Source: JAJPHF01 sp035293805
Lineage (GTDB): Bacteria; Chloroflexota; UBA6077; JAJPHF01
Length of the DNA stretch: 64,000 nucleotides
Assembly: GCA_035293805.1 (NCBI GenBank)
Contig: DATGMD010000042.1
Span: 1-64,000, forward strand
Direction: 5' to 3'
In this document: positions 59,401-64,000 of the stretch, one piece after another
How the letters are laid out: each line of letters begins with the position of its first letter
Position numbering within the stretch: the first letter of the stretch is position 1
Position numbers and translations under genes: made by a program
Notes under the pieces: generated by a model
The model's input: the letters and a program-made list of their open reading frames with translations, nothing else
What the model was told of the DNA's origin: nothing
Database searches by the model: none

Positions 59401-59811
59401 ATGGCCGAGACGACGCCGGGCCAGGCGGGCGGCGACCCGCTCGAGGCAGAGCGGCAGCGCCTGCGCGAGGCGGTCCGCGCCTTGGAGGACGAGCGCCGGC
59501 GACTGCGGGCGCGCGCCGACGAAGCGGATGAGCCGCGCGCCCGGCGCCGCCGGCGCGGCGGTCTGCTCGCCGGCTTGCTCGACATCGACCCGGAGCTGTG
59601 CGAGTGGTGGCAAGAGAACCGCCCCAGCCGCGTGCTGGCCGGCTTCCTGCGCGACCTGCCCGACGAGTTCCTGGACCACCTGCGCGCCGCGCGCCGCGAG
59701 CGCCTGCTGGCGTTGCGCAGCGTCGTGGATTACGCGCTGGAGTACAACGAGCGGCCGCGCGGTCGCGCCACCGAGCGCCGGGCGCGGGAGGTGCCGATCG
59801 ACGAGACGTAG
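59401..59811 (+). CDS. Unknown coiled-coil protein coupled to ArsA
   Basis: The 136-residue product has an N-terminal Arg/Glu coiled coil (EAERQRLREAVRALEDERRR), a basic patch (RARRRRRGG), then a helical domain with DPELCEWWQENRPSRVLAGF, LRDLPDEFLDHLRAARRERL and RSVVDYALEY. AAAGGAG lies inside the end of the ArsA gene, so translation is coupled. The tight spacing suggests a partner or regulator of the ATPase. I recognise no named family. Confidence 0.7.
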   Translation: MAETTPGQAGGDPLEAERQRLREAVRALEDERRRLRARADEADEPRARRRRRGGLLAGLLDIDPELCEWWQENRPSRVLAGFLRDLPDEFLDHLRAARRERLLALRSVVDYALEYNERPRGRATERRAREVPIDET

Positions 59812-59813
59812 GG

Positions 59814-59842
59814 TTGCCCTGGTAGGGCACCGCGCCTACAAT
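59814..59842 (+). promoter_or_regulatory. Promoter for tatA
   Basis: TTGCCC (59814-59819) and TACAAT (59837-59842) are 17 bases apart, about 60 bases before the tatA start. It starts directly after the stop of the preceding gene. Confidence 0.7.
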
Positions 59843-59902
59843 TGACCCAGGAAGGCGCCGGGCCCGGCGGCCGGAGCGCGGCGGAAAGCGAGGCGGGCGA
59901 CA

Positions 59903-60238
59903 ATGTTTGGGCATCCCATCTCGCCGTTGGAACTCATCATCATACTGGTGATCGTCCTGATGATCTTCGGCGCCGGCAAGCTGCCCGAGGTGGGCAGCGC
60001 GCTGGGTCGGGGCATCAAGGAGTTCAAGAAGTCCGCGACCGACGAGCAGCAGCGGATCGCCGCCGGCACCGCCGAGCCCGCGCCGGCGCCCCCGCCAGCC
60101 GCGGCCCCCGTGGCTGCCGCCGGCGCGCCGGCCGCCGCGGCCACCGGCCCGTACTGCCCGAAGTGCGGCACGCGCGCGGCCAACGACAGCCGCTTCTGCG
60201 CGAACTGCGGCGCCAGCCTGCCGACCGCCGTCGTCTAG
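59903..60238 (+). CDS. tatA: TatA-family translocase subunit with C-terminal zinc ribbon
   Basis: The first 50 or so residues are a normal TatA: a short periplasmic start, one membrane helix (PLELIIILVIVLMIFGAGKL), the FG hinge and an amphipathic helix (LGRGIKEFKKSATDEQ). TatA oligomers form the twin-arginine export path with TatC. After an Ala/Pro linker the protein ends in YCPKCGTRAANDSRFCANCG with Cys85, Cys88, Cys99 and Cys102, a zinc ribbon not found in standard TatA. The 111-residue length is still near normal. tatC is about 28 kb away. Confidence 0.92.
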   Translation: MFGHPISPLELIIILVIVLMIFGAGKLPEVGSALGRGIKEFKKSATDEQQRIAAGTAEPAPAPPPAAAPVAAAGAPAAAATGPYCPKCGTRAANDSRFCANCGASLPTAVV

Positions 60239-60273
60239 CCCACGACGGCACACCGCCATCGTGCAGCGTCCTG

Positions 60274-60305
60274 GCGAAGCCCCGCGCGGCCGCGCGGGGC
60301 TTCGC
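60274..60305. terminator. 32-base perfect palindrome after tatA
   Basis: 60274-60305 is an exact palindrome (GCGAAGCCCCGCGCGG and its complement), about 35 bases after the tatA stop. It is followed by TATCTC rather than a T-run. It is the likely end of the tatA transcript. Confidence 0.6.
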
Positions 60306-60340
60306 TATCTCCCGCACCAGCACGTCACGAGAAGCAGGGC

Positions 60341-62542
60341 ATGGCCACTATTCTCCTAGCCGACAACGAGCCCTGGCTGCGCATGCTGGCGCGGGCTACC
60401 CTCGCTCCGGCGCACCGGCTGCTCGAAGCATGGAATGGGCCGCAAGCGGTCGACCTGGCGCGTCGCGAACGCCCGCACCTCCTGCTGCTGGACGGCACGG
60501 CCCCGGAGATGGACGCGCTCGGTGTCTGCCAGCAGCTCAAGACCGACCCCGCGACCCGCGATGTGGTCGTCGTGCTCCTCGCGGCCGGTCCAGCCGCGCC
60601 CGCGCCCGCCGCGGCGTTCGCGGACTTGCGCCTGACGAAGCCCTTCGGGCCGACCGCACTGCTCGACGCCGTGACCCAGGCGCTGCCGTCTCTGTCCGCG
60701 CCTCGCCGACCGCGGACGCCCCTCCAGCTAGACGGGCTCAACGACGAGCCCGAGGTACTGGATCAGACGCTGGTCTACGCGCGCGAGCTGAGCAGCCTCT
60801 ACGAGGCGGCGCGCGACCGCGCGGCCCGCTTTCGGCTGCTGGTCGAGCTGGGCAAAGACCTCGTGGCCGCTCGGGGCCTCGATGCGGTGCTGCGCCTGGC
60901 GCTCGAGCGCGCTACCGCCTTCAGCGGCCACGACGGCGGCAGCGTGCTGCTGCTCGCCACTCCGGACGGGCCGCTCACCGTGCGTGCGGCCGTCGGCGTC
61001 GATCCGGTTGCGCCGGGCACCACCATCGCGGACCTGGAGCACAGCGTCGCCGGGCAGGTGCTGCGAGCGGGGCAGCCGCTCGTGCTGGAAGGCGCCGGCG
61101 AGGACCTGGGCACGGGGTGGCGCGGCTCCGCCCGACCGATCCCCTCCGCGGTCTGCCTGCCGCTCGTCACGCCGGGCAACCAGCCAATCGGCGTGCTCGC
61201 CCTCAAGAGCACCCGGCGGGCGCGACGCCTCGACGACCACGATCTGGACTTGCTGCAGCTTCTGGCGGCCCAGCTCGCGGCCGTGATCGAGAGCGCCCAT
61301 CTGCACGAGCAGCTCCAGCGCAGCCTTGACGCGCTCCTGGCGCTGCACGAGGCCGGCCAGGTGCTGGGCGCCAGCCTGGAAGCCGACGCCATCGGCCAGC
61401 GCCTGCTCGACATCGCCGGGCGAGTGTCCGGCCTCGACGCCGCCGTAATCAGCTTGCGGGCGGGCGCGCAGCCCCAAGCGCCCCTGCGCGTGTGGCAGAC
61501 ACTCGGCCCGGAGACCGGCTGGCGGGCCGCACAACGCGCGCAGGCCGTGCGCGCCGCGCGGCGCGCGGCGGCCGCCAGCGGTCAGCCCCGCTTGGTGCGA
61601 CTGCGCGGGCGAGTGCGCTCCGCGGCGCGCGCCGTCTGGTGCGTGCCGCTGCGGGTGCAGGACCGCGTGCTCGGCGTGTTGGAAGCCTACGGCCCGGAGA
61701 GCCTCGCGGAGGAGGCCACCGGCGAGATCCTGGGCAGCCTGGCGCTCCAGGCCGCCAGCGCGCTGGAGAACGCGCGCCTGTACCGCGAGCTAGGCGAGCG
61801 CGAGCATCAGCTGCAGACGCTCGTGGGGCGGCTGCTGGTGGCCCAGGAGGAGGAGCGCCGCCGCGTGGCCTACGATGTCCACGACGGGGTGGCCCAGGTT
61901 GCCGCCAGCACCCATCAGCACCTCCAGGCCTACGCGCGCTACCACCGCCCCCGCTCGCCCGCGGCCCGGCTGGACCTCGAGCGCGCGCTGGAAATGGCGC
62001 GGCGCACGGTGGGCGAGGCGCGCCGCGTCATCGCCGACCTGCGGCCCACGGTGCTCGACGACTTCGGGCTGGCGACGGCGCTGCGGCGCCAGGTGGACGC
62101 GCTCCGGGCCGAGGGCTGGCAGGTGAGCTACGAGGAGGCGCTGGGCCCCGAGCGCTTGCCGCCCGCGGTCGAGACGGCCTTGTTCCGCGTGGCCCAGGAG
62201 GCGCTGACCAACGTGCGGAAGCACGCCGGCACGACGCGCGTTCACCTGAGCCTGCGCCGCAAGGGGCGCGCGGTGCGCCTCGAGGTCCAGGACTGGGGGC
62301 AGGGCTTCCGGCCCACGGCGCCGCGCGACGCCGCCGGACCGGGCGAGCGCGTGGGTCTCCCGGGCATGCAGGAGCGCGTGGCGCTGCTTGGCGGCCGCTG
62401 TCGCGTCCAGAGCCGTCCGGGGGCCGGCACGCGCGTCGTGGCCGAGGTCCCGCTGGGCACCGGCCCCGCCGCCCCGGCGGCCGACGCCGCCCTGGCGTCG
62501 CCGCAGGGCCGACCTGCCGCGCGGCGAAACGTTGTACCATAG
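60341..62542 (+). CDS. Hybrid sensor histidine kinase: REC-GAF-GAF-HisKA_3-HATPase
   Basis: The 733-residue protein is soluble. Residues 1-115 form a receiver-like domain (ILLADNEPWLRML, LLLLDGTAPEMD, LTKPFG). Two GAF domains follow (about 165-325 and 330-490). The kinase core is of the NarL-partner type: EEERRRVAYDVHDGVAQ with phospho-acceptor His514, ADLRPTVLDDFGLATAL, RVAQEALTNVRKHAG (N box) and GLPGMQERVALLGG (G box). The receiver sits before the sensor, an unusual order. No response regulator is adjacent. The next operon encodes a transporter. Confidence 0.92.
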   Translation: MATILLADNEPWLRMLARATLAPAHRLLEAWNGPQAVDLARRERPHLLLLDGTAPEMDALGVCQQLKTDPATRDVVVVLLAAGPAAPAPAAAFADLRLTKPFGPTALLDAVTQALPSLSAPRRPRTPLQLDGLNDEPEVLDQTLVYARELSSLYEAARDRAARFRLLVELGKDLVAARGLDAVLRLALERATAFSGHDGGSVLLLATPDGPLTVRAAVGVDPVAPGTTIADLEHSVAGQVLRAGQPLVLEGAGEDLGTGWRGSARPIPSAVCLPLVTPGNQPIGVLALKSTRRARRLDDHDLDLLQLLAAQLAAVIESAHLHEQLQRSLDALLALHEAGQVLGASLEADAIGQRLLDIAGRVSGLDAAVISLRAGAQPQAPLRVWQTLGPETGWRAAQRAQAVRAARRAAAASGQPRLVRLRGRVRSAARAVWCVPLRVQDRVLGVLEAYGPESLAEEATGEILGSLALQAASALENARLYRELGEREHQLQTLVGRLLVAQEEERRRVAYDVHDGVAQVAASTHQHLQAYARYHRPRSPAARLDLERALEMARRTVGEARRVIADLRPTVLDDFGLATALRRQVDALRAEGWQVSYEEALGPERLPPAVETALFRVAQEALTNVRKHAGTTRVHLSLRRKGRAVRLEVQDWGQGFRPTAPRDAAGPGERVGLPGMQERVALLGGRCRVQSRPGAGTRVVAEVPLGTGPAAPAADAALASPQGRPAARRNVVP

Positions 62543-62647
62543 GGCCGCCGATGACGAGCGGGGCAGCATCGCGTGCAGCGCAGCGCCCAATCGCCCGTCC
62601 CCATGCCGCGCGGACGGCCCGGTCGCCGCCGGCGCAAGGAGGACGCC

Positions 62648-63766
62648 ATGCCAACTGTCCGTTGCCGCGCCGCCGCGAGCGCGTTCGTCGCGCTGCTCGC
62701 CCTGACCGGCTGTGCGGCTCCCGCGCCATCCACGCCGGCCGGCGGCCCCGCGGCCGCCGGCCCGACCGCGGGAGCCGTCGTGCCGACCGCTCCGCCCCAG
62801 CCCGTCACCCTGCGCCAGGCAGCGCAGACCGGCGCCTCGGGCGTCGTCGTCTGGCTGGCCGAGCAGCGCGGCTACTTCCAGCAAGAGGGGATCACGGTCG
62901 AGCAAGTCCCCTTCACCAACGCCTCCGAGACGATCCCCGCCTTGGCGACCGGCCAGGTGGAGATCTCCCCCATGCCCGCGAACCCGGCGATGTGGAACGC
63001 GGTCGCGCGCGGCGTCCCGGCGAAGATCATGGTGGACGTGGGCACCTACACGGCCGACCGCGGCGACCAGGTGTTGGCCGTCCGCAAGGCGGTCTACGAC
63101 AGCGGACGGGGTCGGCGGCTCGAAGACCTCCCCAGCCTGTCCCTGGCCATCACGCCGCCGGGCAAGGCGACGACGACTGCCTGCGCGCTGTCGGTGGGCT
63201 TGCAGCGGGTGGGCCTTACGCTGGACGACCTGAACATCCAGCCCATCACCTTCCCCGATATGGTCGGCGCCTTCGCGAACGGGGCCATCGACGCCGGCAT
63301 GATCCTCGAGCCGTTCCTGACGCGCGCCGTGCAGCAAGGCAGCGCCGTCAAGGTCATGGGCATCGGCGACATCTATCCGAACTTCACGATCGCCTCGTTG
63401 GGCTTCGCGGAATCGCTCTACGACAACCGCCCCACCGCTAAAGGCTTCGTGCGCGCCTACATCCGTGGCATCCGCGACTATCTGGCGGGGGTCGGCAGCC
63501 CGAGCGGCAGCGCGGCGCGCGAGGAGATCGACACGCTGGTGGCCCGCAACACGAGCATCGACCTGGACACGGTGCGTGCGATGATTCCGCCCTACTTCAA
63601 CCCCAACGGCCTGCCCAACCGGGAGTCGATGCTGTACTGCTACGGCTTCTTCCGCGACCAGGGCCTCATTCCCCAGCCCGTTTCCGACACGACCATGCAA
63701 ACGATCTGGGGCACCGACCTGATCAACGAAGTGCTCGACGAGATCGGCCGCGTCGCCGACAGCTGA
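62648..63766 (+). CDS. ABC transporter substrate-binding lipoprotein (NitT/TauT, NMT1/SsuA-like)
   Basis: The 372-residue protein has a lipoprotein signal (FVALLALTGC), an Ala/Pro/Gly linker, and an NMT1/SsuA-like binding fold: WLAEQRGYFQQEGITVEQV, ATGQVEISPMPANPAMWNA, FPDMVGAFANGAIDAGMILEPF in parts. Such proteins bind nitrate, sulphonates, taurine or thiamine precursors; the ligand cannot be told here. AAGGAGG precedes the ATG at 62648. A downstream ABC ATPase begins at 63949. Confidence 0.9.
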   Translation: MPTVRCRAAASAFVALLALTGCAAPAPSTPAGGPAAAGPTAGAVVPTAPPQPVTLRQAAQTGASGVVVWLAEQRGYFQQEGITVEQVPFTNASETIPALATGQVEISPMPANPAMWNAVARGVPAKIMVDVGTYTADRGDQVLAVRKAVYDSGRGRRLEDLPSLSLAITPPGKATTTACALSVGLQRVGLTLDDLNIQPITFPDMVGAFANGAIDAGMILEPFLTRAVQQGSAVKVMGIGDIYPNFTIASLGFAESLYDNRPTAKGFVRAYIRGIRDYLAGVGSPSGSAAREEIDTLVARNTSIDLDTVRAMIPPYFNPNGLPNRESMLYCYGFFRDQGLIPQPVSDTTMQTIWGTDLINEVLDEIGRVADS

Positions 63767-63870
63767 CGAGACGACGTGCGCCCGCGGACGCCACCGCCTT
63801 CCGAGACTCGACAGGAGCTGCCGCCGCGCGGTACCCTCGTGCTGACAGCCAAGGGCGGATTGGCTCCGCG

Positions 63871-63903
63871 GCGTCTGGCCGGCGACTCGCGCCGGCCAGA
63901 CGC
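63871..63903. terminator. 14-bp hairpin between the binding protein and the ATPase
   Basis: GCGTCTGGCCGGCG (63871-63884) pairs exactly with 63890-63903 across a five-base loop. In ABC operons, a hairpin after the binding-protein gene commonly lets it be made in excess over the membrane components; that role here is inferred. Confidence 0.6.
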
Positions 63904-63948
63904 TCGCGGCCGCGGGCCGCGCCGAGTGCAACACCGGAGAACCAGCTA

Positions 63949-64000
63949 ATGGCGACCGAACGCCCCGCCGCGGCGACGGCCCGGCTCGTGATTGCCGACG
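63949..64000 (+). CDS. Probable ABC transporter ATP-binding protein, N-terminal fragment
   Basis: ATG 63949, with GGAGA eight bases upstream, opens a frame reading MATERPAAATARLVIAD to the window edge. The fragment is too short for a family call. RLVIAD resembles the start of NitT/TauT ATPases, and its place after the binding-protein gene supports that reading. Confidence 0.5.
   Translation, partial: MATERPAAATARLVIAD

Overview
The window is a high-GC bacterial chromosome segment with no rRNA, tRNA, CRISPR array, insertion sequence or prophage that I can see. Gene content and order suggest a member of the Chloroflexota: the rpoB-rpoC-rpsL-rpsG-fusA-tuf run, a SepIVA/DivIVA-like gene between coaD and DUF177-rpmF, a fused homocysteine methyltransferase/MTHFR, a single-domain ArsA ATPase with an HSP20-like tail, and a minimal TatA/TatC set. 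The phylum is an inference. I cannot fix the class.

Layout. 1-12.1 kb (minus strand): the str/rpo run, read from a TTGTAA-17-TACAAT promoter near 12.1 kb through rpoB, rpoC, rpsL, rpsG and fusA into tuf, which is cut by the window edge. 12.3 kb: a Uma2-family gene. 12.9-19.7 kb (minus): cell-shape and wall genes radC-mreB-mreC-mreD-mrdA(PBP2)-rodA. 19.9-25.9 kb: fmt, htpX-rpe, rpmB, recG. 25.9-26.4 kb: a Phd/RelE-type toxin-antitoxin pair. 26.6-31.2 kb: rsmD, coaD, the SepIVA-like gene, DUF177-rpmF-fabG, nusB, acpP. 31.4-37.5 kb: tatC, a degenerate M16 peptidase homologue, two unknown membrane proteins, a uracil-DNA glycosylase and pepA. 37.6-43.8 kb: a flippase, a FecR-domain protein, a LysR regulator divergent from the methionine/folate fusion enzyme, and a second Uma2 gene. 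44-50.3 kb: a sugar-dehydrogenase-like lipoprotein, an unknown exported protein, moaB-moaC-moeA for molybdenum cofactor, and an M3-like protein with an altered active site. 50.7-54.3 kb: lpdA, lipB and an L,D-transpeptidase. 54.7-64 kb: a cold-shock-domain protein with a very large disordered region, a small coiled-coil protein, a secreted Ig-like protein, a small Cys-rich protein, ArsA and its partner, a TatA with a zinc ribbon, a hybrid histidine kinase, and the start of a NitT/TauT-type ABC transporter operon.

Most genes are housekeeping. The unusual material is structural. Degenerate 7-bp tandem repeats (TCAGCNN / GCTGANN) sit at boundaries of essential genes, often as inverted arms, and twice run up to the start codon. 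A second family of GC-rich REP-like hairpins lies in other gaps. Several proteins carry lineage-specific additions: a coiled-coil insert in RpoC, Pro/Ala tails in PBP2, a zinc ribbon on TatA, and a disordered region of more than 370 residues before a cold-shock domain. Two peptidase homologues lack catalytic residues. coaD appears to start at CTG behind a strong ribosome binding site.
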